NCBI GenBank assembly: GCA_964537035.1
Contig: CAZIAK010000082.1
Location: forward strand, 1 to 13,665
Source: CAZIAK01 sp964537035
GTDB taxonomy: Bacteria; Planctomycetota; B15-G4
Length of the DNA: 13,665 nt
Direction: 5' to 3'
The first letter of the stretch is position 1, and the number at the start of each line of letters is the position of its first letter. The notes beneath the pieces are model-generated. The model was not told the DNA's origin and did no database searches. It saw nothing but the letters and a program-made list of their open reading frames with translations. Positions 1 through 8,715 of the stretch are shown here, in pieces. A program made the translations under genes and the position numbers.

Positions 1-1334
1 GCGCGCTCGTCTTCGAAGCCCTTGCGCCCCATGAGGCCGTAGGTGGCGATCTTGCCGCCCTCGACGCCGGGCTGATCGAAGGCGTTGACTCCGTAGCACT
101 CGCCACCGAAGGCTGTGGCGATCTGCATCCACAGGACCCACTCGCCTACGTGGTACGCGTCGACCTTGGGAAACGTGATCTCGGCGTTGGGACGTCCCGC
201 CGCCGTGAGCGCCAAGCGGGTGGCACGACACTCGGCGTCGAGCAGGGTGCCGAAGCCCTGGCCGCCCAGGTACGACAGGCCCTCTAGTCCCTCGGGCGGC
301 GCGGGGATGGTCACGTCGTCGTGCTCGGCCACGCGCAAGAAGGTGAAGACCTTGTTGTTCGGGCCCTCGACAAAAAGCTGCACCTGGCTGTGCTGATCCG
401 TGGCGCCGATAGCCGCGTGGGGCAAGGGGCCGACGCCCGCTCCTGAGGCATCGATCTTGCCCAGGCTCTCGGCGGCCAGCTGCACCAGCCACTCGCCGAG
501 CAGGCGCAGGCGATGGCTGTAGGGGAACAGCACCTGTACGTCCATCTGGCGCTTGGTGTCGAGCAGATGATGGGTGGCTGCGATCAAGGCCGCCGGGTTG
601 GCCGAGAAGTCTGCGGACAGGCAGCGCTCTCGCCCCGCGGCGGCGCCGTCCATGAGTGCGCTGAGGTCCCAGCCCAACAGCGCGCCTGGCACGAGCCCCA
701 CGGGGGTCAGCACGCTGAAGCGGCCGCCCACGTTGGCTGGCACGGTGAACGTGGTCAGACCGTGGGTCGTGGCGAAGGGGCGCAGAAAGCCGTGCTCGGC
801 GTCGGTGGTCACCACCACGTGATCGGTCCAGCGATCCCCCACCGCAGCCTTGAGGCGGTCGAGAAAGAGCAAGAACTGGGACATGGTCTCGGCGGTCGAG
901 CCCGACTTGCTGATCACGTTGAACAACGTGCGCTCGGGGTCGCAGACCCGCAGGACACCGTTGACCAGCGCCGGGTCCACGTTGTCTACAACGAACAGCC
1001 GTGGACGGTCGCCGTCGGGGGAGACCTCGTTGAAACCCGGTGAGAGCGCCGCGTGGAGCGCCGAGGTGCCCAAGGCCGAGCCGCCGATGCCCAGCACCAC
1101 CACATTGTCGTAGCGGCCCTTCACCGACGCGGCCCAGTCGCTCACGGCGGCCACGGTCTGCCGGTCGTCGGGCAGATCGAAGAAGCCCAACTCGCCCGAG
1201 GCCCGGCGACCTTGCAGAGCCTGAAGCTGGCCGGGGTGGGCCGCCGCCGCTGCGGCCAGCCACTCGGGATCGACGCCCAGCGCACCCTGGGGGCCGCCGC
1301 TCATGAGGCAGGTGTAGTCGAGGCTCAGGGCCAT
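1..1334 (-). CDS. pgi: Glucose-6-phosphate isomerase, 3' end cut by window edge
   Basis: Interconverts glucose 6-phosphate and fructose 6-phosphate in the cytoplasm (glycolysis, gluconeogenesis). Reading the minus strand from the ATG at 1334 gives 444 uninterrupted residues that run off the left edge. Both family signatures are visible: ANVGGRFSVLTPVG near residues 196-209, and DQPGVEGGK ending at Lys428. The sugar-phosphate loop GIGGSALG is near residue 81. Likely catalytic residues are Glu289 (in ESLGK), His315 (in DQHSQ) and Lys428. The length fits the short bacterial class of about 450 residues, not the 550-residue E. coli/animal class, so only a few C-terminal residues are missing. No ATG, GTG or TTG lies in frame in the roughly 55 bp upstream, which supports this start. 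The ribosome site is weak (GAGCGAG). The gene diverges from the RND permease gene. Identification is firm. Confidence 0.95.
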   Translation of the reverse strand, partial: MALSLDYTCLMSGGPQGALGVDPEWLAAAAAAHPGQLQALQGRRASGELGFFDLPDDRQTVAAVSDWAASVKGRYDNVVVLGIGGSALGTSALHAALSPGFNEVSPDGDRPRLFVVDNVDPALVNGVLRVCDPERTLFNVISKSGSTAETMSQFLLFLDRLKAAVGDRWTDHVVVTTDAEHGFLRPFATTHGLTTFTVPANVGGRFSVLTPVGLVPGALLGWDLSALMDGAAAGRERCLSADFSANPAALIAATHHLLDTKRQMDVQVLFPYSHRLRLLGEWLVQLAAESLGKIDASGAGVGPLPHAAIGATDQHSQVQLFVEGPNNKVFTFLRVAEHDDVTIPAPPEGLEGLSYLGGQGFGTLLDAECRATRLALTAAGRPNAEITFPKVDAYHVGEWVLWMQIATAFGGECYGVNAFDQPGVEGGKIATYGLMGRKGFEDER

Positions 1335-1376
1335 GGGGTGGTCTCGCTCTGCGAAATCGGGGGAGAAGCGACAGGG

Positions 1377-1395
1377 GGCCGACGAGAATAACCGG
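1377..1395 (-). promoter_or_regulatory. Candidate pgi promoter box, near-copy of the box upstream of the RND gene
   Basis: Read on the minus strand this is CCGGTTATTCTCGTCGGCC, containing a -10-like TATTCT at 1390-1385. It matches the box at 1553-1571 at 17 of 19 positions, in opposite orientation. A start of transcription just downstream would give pgi a leader of roughly 40 nt. No convincing -35 element is visible. The rest of the 237-bp divergent region (1335-1571) shows nothing else I can name. The role is inferred from position and from the duplication. Confidence 0.4.
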
Positions 1396-1552
1396 ACCGG
1401 CGCCTCGGGCGAGCAGGCCAGCCGAGACGGGGCGGGCTCGACGCGAGCAGTGGTGGCGGCTCACGCCCCACCGGCTCAGTGGCCAGGCTGACCTCGCGCT
1501 GCCTACCGTCACCGACCAGCCACCGCACCAGGGCACCCGCCGACCACATCCC

Positions 1553-1571
1553 CCGGTTATCCTCGGCGGCC
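1553..1571 (+). promoter_or_regulatory. Candidate RND promoter box, abutting the start codon
   Basis: CCGGTTATCCTCGGCGGCC ends directly at the ATG at 1572. The -10-like hexamer TATCCT (1558-1563) lies 8 nt before the ATG, so transcription from it would start at or next to the A of the start codon, giving a leaderless mRNA. There is no Shine-Dalgarno sequence. The inverted near-copy at 1377-1395 supports a functional element. No clear -35 is visible, so the sigma factor cannot be named. Confidence 0.4.
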
Positions 1572-4500
1572 ATGAGCCTGCCCAAACTCCATAGTCGTCG
1601 CGATCTGACCCACAGCCTGGCCCACGTCCTGGTCAGCCGGCCGATCACGGTCTTCATGCTGTTCCTCACGCTCATCGGTACGGGCGTGCTGGCCTACATG
1701 CGCATCCCCCTGACCCTGCTGCCGGGCGGGCTGTCCGAGTCGAGCCTTTCCGTGGGCTTCCCCTACCCGGGGGCCGGGCCCAAAGAGGTCGAAGACCAGA
1801 TCACCCGACCGGTCGAGGAAGAGCTGCGCACGATCCCGGGCATCACCGAAATCTTCTCGGTGAGCTCTGAGGGCTACGCGAACATCAACGTGTCCTTCGG
1901 GCCCCAGTCCGACATGGACATGGCTTATGCCGAGGTGCGCGACCGGGTCGAGCGCATCCGCGGACTGCTGCCCCCCGAGATGGATCGCTATCGCATCCGT
2001 CGCTGGAACAGCAACACCGACATGCCCGTGATGTGGATCGGCGTCCAGTACAACGAAGACGCTCCCGACCCCTTCGGCGCCATCGAGCGCATCGCCGTGC
2101 CGCGCCTCGAAGCGGTGGACGGCGTGGCCCAGGTCGGGCTGCACGGCGTGGTCGACGAGGCCGTTCGCATCTTCGTCGACATCGACAAGAGCGCCGGCTA
2201 CGGCATCAACCTCGGCGACGTCATCGGCAAGATGCAGGGGGACAACTTCACCATGCCTGCGGGGCAGGTCGACGATGGCGGCCGCTCCTTCGCCCTGCGC
2301 ATCGACGCCCGTTACCAATCGCAGGAAGAGATCGAGAACTACCCCATCGGCCAAGGGCTGGTGCTCTCGGACATCGCCGAGGTCGTACGCTCCCGGGGCT
2401 ACCGCGACTCCGTGTGGCGCATCAACGGTCGAGCCTCGGTGGGCATGGACATCAGCCGGGAGTCCGACGAGAACACCATCGCCGTCTGCAGCCGTCTCGA
2501 AGACGTCATCGAGACCCTGCGCGAAGACCCGCGCCTCGCAGACGTGAGCTTCAACGTCTTCTTCAACCAGAAAGAGACCATTCTCGACGCGGTGGACGGC
2601 CTCAAGGGCTCGGCCCTCTGGGGCGGACTCTTCGCCATCTTCGTGCTGTTTTTCTTCCTGCGCGACATGCGCATGACCTTCTTGGCTGCCCTGGCCATCC
2701 CCGCCTCGTTGCTGTCCGCAGTGATGGCTGTCTACTTCAGCGGCGAGACCCTCAATCTCGTCTCCCTCGCCGGCTTCACTCTGGGCATCGGCATGCTCGT
2801 GGACAACGCGGTGGTGGTGATCGAGTCCATCGCCCGGCGAAGAGACATGGGCGACAAGGCACAGGACGCAGCGTCCATGGGCGCCAGCGACGTGGGCATC
2901 GCAGTGCTCACCGCGACCTTGACCTCCATCGTGGTCTTCTTGCCCCTGGCCTTCATGGACGGCGACCGCAACACCAAGGTGCTGATGAAACAGGTGGGCC
3001 TGCCCATCTCCTGGTCGCTCATGGCCTCGCTCGTGGTGGCGCTGATCTTCTTGCCCACCTTCGCCGCCAGGCTCATGCGCGGTCGCAAGGCCCGAGCGGC
3101 CAGCCACCTTGAGGGAGGCCGGCGCATGGAGCGTGCCTACGCGTCCTGCCTCACCTGGGCCCTGGGTCATCGTTTCGGCGCCTTCTTGATGCTGATGCTG
3201 GTCATCGGCGTGGCTCAGTGGTGCGGTGCCAACCTGCGCTCCAGCAACGCCCAGAATGGCGAAGACAACGGCGTGCGCATGAGCATCGAGGTGCCCTCCA
3301 GCTACCTCCTCGCGGAAACCAACGGCGTCTTCGAGACCTACGAAGCCTGGGCCCGGGAGCACATGGAGGAATGGAACTTCGAGTTCTACTCGGTCAGCTT
3401 CAGCCGCCGCGGGGGCCAGGTCAGCTTCTATCCCGCCGAGGACGCCACCGAAGTCGAGCGAGACGCCCTGCCAGATCTGCTGCGGGAAAACGCTCCCCAG
3501 CTGCCCGGGGTCAAGGCCACCGTGGGACGGGAGCAACAGGGCGGCAAGGAGATGCGCATCGACCTGACCGGCCCAGACTCAGAGGTCCTGGCAGGTCTCA
3601 GCGAAGAGCTCCGTGACCGCCTGGAGCTGCTGCAGTTCACCGACGGCGAAGGCACACGCCCGCTGTTCGACAACGTGCGCACCGACCTCGACCGCGGCCT
3701 GGACGAAGTGCACCTCATGGTCGATCGGGAACGGTCATCGCTGCTGGGCGTCGACCCGGACGGCCTGCGGGGCATGGTCTCGTGGGGCCTGGGCGGCCAG
3801 CGCCTGCCCGACATGCAAGAAGGCGACCGGGACGTGCGGGTGCAGATCGAGTACGGGCAGAGCGACGAAGAGAGCCTGGAGTTCCTGCGCAATCTGGGGC
3901 TCTTCACCAACATCGGCACGGTGGTGCCCCTGTCCGCCGTGACCCGGCTCAGCTTCGACAAGGCCCTGGGCTCCTTGGTGCGCCGGGACTCGCGCACCAC
4001 CATGGGCGTCACCGCCATGCCCGTGAGCGACAACCTCTTCGCCGTGTCCCGAGAGGTCAAGGCCGCGCTCAAGGACATGCCCTTCCCTGAGGGCTACACC
4101 TCGAGCACCGAGGGCGGGCAGGACGACTTCAACGCAGACATGACCGAGCTGTTTCTGACCCTGGGATTCTCCGTGGCCCTGGTCTATCTGCTCATCGCCA
4201 TCCTGCTCGAGTCGGTGGTGCTGCCCTTCTCGATTCTGGTCTCCATCGTGCTCGCCCTCATGGGCGTGAACATCACCTTGTGGCTGACCAACAGCTCCAT
4301 GCAGACCATGGTGGGTGTGGGCATGGTGCTGCTCGCGGGCATCGTGGTGAACAACGCGATCCTCCTGCTCGACCGGGTGCAGCGCCTACGGGCCAGCGGC
4401 ATGTCCCGCCTCGACGCCCTGGTACGCGGGGGCAAAGACCGGCTCCATCCCATCTTGATGACCGCCTTGACCACCATCTTCGGGCTCATGCCCATGGCCG

Positions 4501-4774
4501 CGCCCCAGTACTTCCCCGGCCAGAAGCAGGGCTCGGGGTACGAGGGCATGGCCATCACCGTCGCCGGGGGCCTGGCCTTCTCCACCCTCTTCACCCTGCT
4601 CGCCGTGCCCCTGTTCTACACGTATTTCGATGACCTGGGCCGGATCTTCAGCAGCATGATGCCCTGGTCTCGGCAGGAGGCAGACCCACCTCGCAGCAGC
4701 GACACAGAAGCCGGTCTGGCGTCCCCCGTCTTTGCCGACCACTCCCCGGCGGGACAAGCGGCCCTGCTCGCACC
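1572..4774 (+). CDS. RND-family efflux transporter permease subunit (AcrB-like), 3' end lost in assembly gap
   Basis: Inner-membrane, proton-driven pump of the HAE/AcrB type, normally working with a periplasmic adaptor and an outer-membrane channel. The visible 1067 residues cover the whole RND core: TM1 near 19-38 (SRPITVF...), a porter domain, the TM2-TM6 block around 340-520, TM7 near 535-552, a second porter domain, and the TM8-TM12 block about 858-1027. The TM4 motif GIGMLVDNAVVVIE has Asp411 aligned with AcrB D407 and Asn412 in place of D408. TM10 has GIVVNNAILL, with Asn927 at the position of AcrB K940. This relay variant occurs in other RND subgroups. I chose the ATG at 1572 because the 31 upstream in-frame residues look non-coding and the TM1 preamble begins here. 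The true stop lies in or near the gap; reading on past the Ns only gives antisense of the kinase gene. No adaptor or outer-membrane partner gene is in the window, so the substrate is unknown. Confidence 0.9.
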
Positions 4775-4874
4775 NNNNNNNNNNNNNNNNNNNNNNNNNN
4801 NNNNNNNNNNNNNNNNNNNNNNNNNNNNNNNNNNNNNNNNNNNNNNNNNNNNNNNNNNNNNNNNNNNNNNNNNN
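4775..4874. other. Assembly gap of 100 N
   Basis: A run of exactly 100 unknown bases, the usual placeholder length in scaffolding, so the real size is not known. It hides the 3' end of the RND gene and part of the space between it and the convergent kinase gene. Its flanks share no long overlap, unlike the second gap. Confidence 0.98.
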
Positions 4875-4886
4875 GGGTGCGCACCC
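4875..4886. terminator. 12-bp perfect palindrome between convergent genes, possible terminator stem
   Basis: GGGTGCGCACCC is a perfect palindrome starting at the first base after the gap and lying 6 bp past the kinase stop codon. The left gap edge ends in CGCACC, which could also pair with the GGGTGCG here. A GC-rich hairpin between the convergent RND and kinase genes would fit a bidirectional terminator and could explain why the assembly broke here. No T-tract is visible, so this is only suggestive. Confidence 0.3.
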
Positions 4887-4892
4887 TCGGGT

Positions 4893-5723
4893 TCAGCTGA
4901 GCAGCGGCAGCAGTACGGTGAAGCACGAGCCCCTGCCCGGGGTAGACACCACCCGGATGTCCCCTCGGTGGGCCTCCACCACAGAGCGCACGGTGGCCAG
5001 CCCCAGCCCTGAATTGCGCTCGGAGCCCTTGGTGCTGAAGAAGGGCTCGAAGATGCGCTGAACGGTCTCGGCTTCCATGCCATCCCCCTCGTCGCTCACC
5101 GAGAGGCGTACGTACTCACCCGGCGGCAGACGCTCGTCGCCGGGCAAGACCGACGACACCAGGGCTTCGATCTTCAACGTGCCGCCGTGGCGCAACGCGT
5201 CGCGAGCGTTGCCCACGAGGTTGAGCAGCACCTGCTCGAACTGCAGGCGATCGATGCCCACCAGCAAGGTGCGAGCGCTGCGCCGCCAGACCAGCTGCCC
5301 CCGGTTGGACACCAGCTTCTGCAGCACCACCATCAGCTCTTCGGTGGTGGCGGACACGTCCAGCAACGGCGGCGCGGCCGCTTCGGGACGGCCCGTGTCG
5401 AGCAGCTGCCGGGCCAGTGCGCAGCAGCGCTCGGCGGCGGTCAAGATCCCCTCGAGATCGGGATGGCGAGGGTCGTCCTCGGGCAGGGTCTTCTGTAGCA
5501 GCGAGCCATAGCCAGAGATGGTGGTCACCAGGTTGGCGATGTCATGAGCCACGCTCCCCGCCACCCGCCCCATGGACTCGAAGCGCGCGGCCTCGGCCGA
5601 GTCCCCTGAAGCCGGCTCGCCGCCCTGAGGCCAGCGGAGCTGCCCCTTCGCAGGTGTGCCAGCGCACTCGTCGGTGTCGGCCAGGAGGGGTGCCGCGGGC
5701 TCCGGCCTATCGGGCTCAGCCAT
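4893..5723 (-). CDS. Soluble sensor-less histidine kinase (HisKA-type dimerisation helix plus HATPase_c)
   Basis: Signalling kinase of 276 residues from the ATG at 5723. A Pro/Ala-rich N-terminus (1-45) leads into the dimerisation helices. The H-box is MGRVAGSVAHDIANL with phospho-acceptor His60. The ATP-binding domain shows the N-box NLVGNARDAL (Asn172), G1 DEGDG (Asp211), F-box IFEPFFSTK (224-232) and G2 GLGLA (239-243), so it should be active. There is no transmembrane segment, PAS or GAF domain, or receiver domain, so its input must come from a partner protein. No response regulator gene is in the window. The start is uncertain: the frame stays open upstream to a TTG at 5828, with a GTG six bases before the ATG. 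No start has a clear Shine-Dalgarno site. It ends convergent with the RND gene and diverges from pruA across about 155 bp. Confidence 0.88.
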   Translation of the reverse strand: MAEPDRPEPAAPLLADTDECAGTPAKGQLRWPQGGEPASGDSAEAARFESMGRVAGSVAHDIANLVTTISGYGSLLQKTLPEDDPRHPDLEGILTAAERCCALARQLLDTGRPEAAAPPLLDVSATTEELMVVLQKLVSNRGQLVWRRSARTLLVGIDRLQFEQVLLNLVGNARDALRHGGTLKIEALVSSVLPGDERLPPGEYVRLSVSDEGDGMEAETVQRIFEPFFSTKGSERNSGLGLATVRSVVEAHRGDIRVVSTPGRGSCFTVLLPLLS

Positions 5724-5792
5724 GGACACGTCAGCAGGGATCGGCCTGGGGGAGCAGCCACGGAGGGCCGCTTTGGGGACAGCGCCGAACGG

Positions 5793-5818
5793 CGGATCTG
5801 GAGGACAAACCAGATCTG
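5793..5818. promoter_or_regulatory. Inverted repeat in the kinase/pruA divergent region, candidate operator
   Basis: Arms CGGATCTGG (5793-5801) and CCAGATCTG (5810-5818) pair over 9 bp with one G-T wobble, around an 8-nt AGGACAAA spacer. The right arm contains the 8-bp palindrome CAGATCTG. It sits about 25 bp upstream of the candidate pruA -35 and about 70 bp upstream of the kinase ATG, so a regulator bound here could control either gene. An RNA hairpin is an alternative reading. Confidence 0.35.
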
Positions 5819-5842
5819 AGCAACTCAAGACACCTTGGACAG

Positions 5843-5870
5843 GTGACCTGCGGGACGGAATCCGTAGAAT
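5843..5870 (+). promoter_or_regulatory. Candidate pruA promoter giving a leaderless transcript
   Basis: The -10-like TAGAAT (5865-5870) ends 8 nt before the pruA ATG at 5879. GTGACC (5843-5848), matching the consensus TTGACA at four of six positions, lies 16 bp upstream as a possible -35. Initiation 6-8 nt after the hexamer would fall on or next to the ATG. No Shine-Dalgarno sequence is present, which agrees with leaderless translation. Confidence 0.4.
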
Positions 5871-5878
5871 CCGCCGAC

Positions 5879-7510
<1,632 letters not shown>

Positions 7511-7557
7511 GAGGCTTGTTCCAGCGCTCGGCCAGGCACCGCCGCCAGCAGCTGATC

Positions 7558-8325
7558 ATGAACGGGCGCTGGTGGCTCCTGCTCGCGATGGTCTGCCTGA
7601 CCCCTGGCTGCAGCGCGCCTGCCGTCAGCCCTCCCCCGCCTGCACCACTCGAGCTGGTGGTGGCCTCTGACCTGGACAACATGCCCTTCGCCGGGGTCGA
7701 CGCAGCCGGCCGTCCCCAGGGTCGGGACGTCGAGATGATGGTAGCCCTGGCCGCTCAACTGGGACGCCCGCTGCGCTGGGAACGCATGCCCTTCGACCAG
7801 CTGCTGGCTGCCGTGCAGACCTCCACGGTCGATCTGATCTGCGCCACCATGGGCATCACCAGCGAGCGAGAAGAGGTGGTCGATTTCAGCGATCCCTACT
7901 TCTCCACGGCCATCGAAGTGGTGGTTCGCCGGGGTCCGAGAGAGCCCCGACGTTGGGCCGATCTCGACGGACGCAAGGTCGCCGCTGGCCAGGGCACCAC
8001 GTCAGAGCGGGCCGTGCGTCGCGTGCTACCCCAGGCCGTGGGCGTCTACGAGAACAAGTCCCAGCAAGGGGCCTACGAGCGACTGACCAGCGGCGCGGTA
8101 GACGGCCTGGCCATGGACGGCCCCAACGCCCTGGACCTGGTACGCCAACACGGCGACGAGCTCACGCTGCTGCTCACCCCCCTCGCTGCAGAACGGTACG
8201 GGCTCGTGGTGGGCAGTGGTCAACTCGCGCTCCGGTCGGCGATCAATCGCGGGCTGGTGGCACTGCGCCGAGACGGCACCATCGCTGCCCTCGACGCCCG
8301 CTGGGGCCTGCAGCCCACAGATTGA
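7558..8325 (+). CDS. Family-3 extracellular solute-binding lipoprotein (amino-acid type)
   Basis: Periplasmic ligand-binding protein of the HisJ/GlnH/ArtJ fold, 255 residues. It starts with a short signal, MNGRWWLLLAMVCLTPGC, whose Cys18 is the probable lipid-attached residue; position -3 is Thr rather than the usual Leu, so the lipobox is imperfect. A Pro-rich linker (24-30) precedes the domain. Family landmarks are a PF/G pattern (43-46), GRDVEM (55-60), the ligand-carboxylate arginine Arg104 in TSEREEVVDFSDPYF, the GTTSE loop (146-150), and an acidic residue near the end of lobe 2 (Asp187), where amino-acid binders contact the ligand amino group. No ABC permease or ATPase gene is nearby, so it may serve a transporter encoded elsewhere or act as a sensor. 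Its position after pruA hints at glutamate, proline or a related amino acid, but the ligand cannot be read from sequence. No Shine-Dalgarno site is visible. Confidence 0.85.
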   Translation: MNGRWWLLLAMVCLTPGCSAPAVSPPPPAPLELVVASDLDNMPFAGVDAAGRPQGRDVEMMVALAAQLGRPLRWERMPFDQLLAAVQTSTVDLICATMGITSEREEVVDFSDPYFSTAIEVVVRRGPREPRRWADLDGRKVAAGQGTTSERAVRRVLPQAVGVYENKSQQGAYERLTSGAVDGLAMDGPNALDLVRQHGDELTLLLTPLAAERYGLVVGSGQLALRSAINRGLVALRRDGTIAALDARWGLQPTD

Positions 8326-8417
8326 CAACACCTGGGACAGGGTCTGGAGTCATCTCCCTCATGACCTCTCCCACGACTCTGGCAGACCGCTCCCGTTGCC
8401 CACCGCACAGGGCACGA

Positions 8418-8472
8418 TCTGCTGGGCCCTGAGCCCCCTGATGCCGTCAGCGATGTCATCGGCGATGTCATC
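8418..8472 (+). repeat. Left copy of an exact 55-bp duplication flanking the gap
   Basis: These 55 bases, beginning TCTGCTGGGCCCTGAG and ending GGCGATGTCATC, are identical to 8573-8627 on the other side of the Ns. The left copy runs exactly to the gap and the right copy begins exactly after it. That is what two contigs overlapping by one k-mer look like when a scaffolder joins them with Ns instead of merging them. I read it as an artefact, not a biological repeat. Confidence 0.9.
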
Positions 8473-8572
8473 NNNNNNNNNNNNNNNNNNNNNNNNNNNN
8501 NNNNNNNNNNNNNNNNNNNNNNNNNNNNNNNNNNNNNNNNNNNNNNNNNNNNNNNNNNNNNNNNNNNNNNNN
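8473..8572. other. Assembly gap of 100 N, probably spurious
   Basis: Exactly 100 Ns between two identical 55-bp ends. The most economical reconstruction drops the gap and one copy, joining 8472 directly to 8628. Confidence 0.97.
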
Positions 8573-8627
8573 TCTGCTGGGCCCTGAGCCCCCTGATGCC
8601 GTCAGCGATGTCATCGGCGATGTCATC
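8573..8627 (+). repeat. Right copy of the 55-bp duplication
   Basis: Identical to 8418-8472. This copy continues into unique sequence leading to the metalloprotease gene, including two further tandem-repeat units that the left copy lacks because it is cut off. Confidence 0.9.
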
Positions 8628-8650
8628 AGCGGTGTCATCCGGGTGCCGTC
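8595..8650. repeat. 12-bp tandem repeat upstream of the metalloprotease gene
   Basis: The units begin at 8595 (GATGCCGTC), 8607 (GATGTCATC), 8619 (GATGTCATC) and 8631 (GGTGTCATC) with a strict 12-bp period, then a decayed unit at 8642 (GGTGCCGTC) after 11 bp. Each central unit is a small inverted repeat, GATG-T-CATC. The array ends about 18 bp upstream of the candidate extended -10. It may be a multi-site operator or a simple minisatellite; the sequence does not decide. The repetition could also have caused the assembly break. Confidence 0.75.
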
Positions 8651-8667
8651 GAGCGCCGTACCGATTC

Positions 8668-8676
8668 TGGTACAGT
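8668..8676 (+). promoter_or_regulatory. Candidate extended -10 promoter of the metalloprotease gene
   Basis: TGGTACAGT fits the extended -10 pattern TGnTAnnnT. It would start transcription near 8683, leaving a leader of about 33 nt that contains the ribosome site. No good -35 lies 16-18 bp upstream, which extended -10 promoters can tolerate. It overlaps the right arm of a 5-bp inverted repeat, GTACC (8658-8662) and GGTAC (8669-8673). Confidence 0.35.
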
Positions 8677-8701
8677 TCCGCCCCCAAATCGCCTTGTCAT
8701 A

Positions 8702-8708
8702 GAGAGGG
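8702..8708 (+). promoter_or_regulatory. Shine-Dalgarno site of the metalloprotease gene
   Basis: GAGAGGG ends 7 nt before the ATG at 8716. It is the clearest ribosome-binding site in the window and fixes this start rather than an upstream in-frame ATG at 8596, which falls inside the tandem repeat. Confidence 0.7.
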
Positions 8709-8715
8709 AACCCCT

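Larger units (their letters stand above)
8326..8715. other. Non-coding stretch between the binding-protein and metalloprotease genes
   Basis: 390 positions including the 100-N gap. It holds a duplicated 55-bp flank, a 12-bp tandem repeat, a candidate extended -10 and a ribosome-binding site, each listed separately. If the duplicated flank is collapsed, the true spacing is about 235 bp. The first 90 bp after the binding-protein stop show no strong signal, apart from a weak 6-bp stem, CAGGGC (8408-8413) with GCCCTG (8426-8431), that lacks a T-tract. Short open frames here on both strands look non-coding. Confidence 0.6.

Noticed and set aside
513..1043. Plus-strand open frames inside the pgi gene
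   Set aside because: The minus strand encodes a full-length isomerase with both signatures; the plus-strand frames are shadows.
1557..3536. Very long open frame on the minus strand, opposite the RND gene
   Set aside because: It is rich in His, Gly, Ala and Asp, has no domain features, and mirrors the codon bias of the real plus-strand gene.
4775..5012. Continuation of the RND reading frame across the Ns to a stop at 5012
   Set aside because: The sequence after the gap in this frame is antisense of the kinase gene and has no transporter character; the frame stays open only because Ns are read as X.
8322..8327. Consensus -35 hexamer TTGACA at the end of the binding-protein gene
   Set aside because: It overlaps the stop codon, and no acceptable -10 lies 16-18 bp downstream (TGGAGT at 17). 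Probably chance.
8361..8687. Small open frames around the second gap, including a DDIADDIAD-type repeat peptide on the minus strand
   Set aside because: They depend on the N gap or on a TTG without a ribosome site, and they simply translate the 12-bp repeat. After collapsing the duplicated 55 bp the minus frame would be about 58 codons with no family features.
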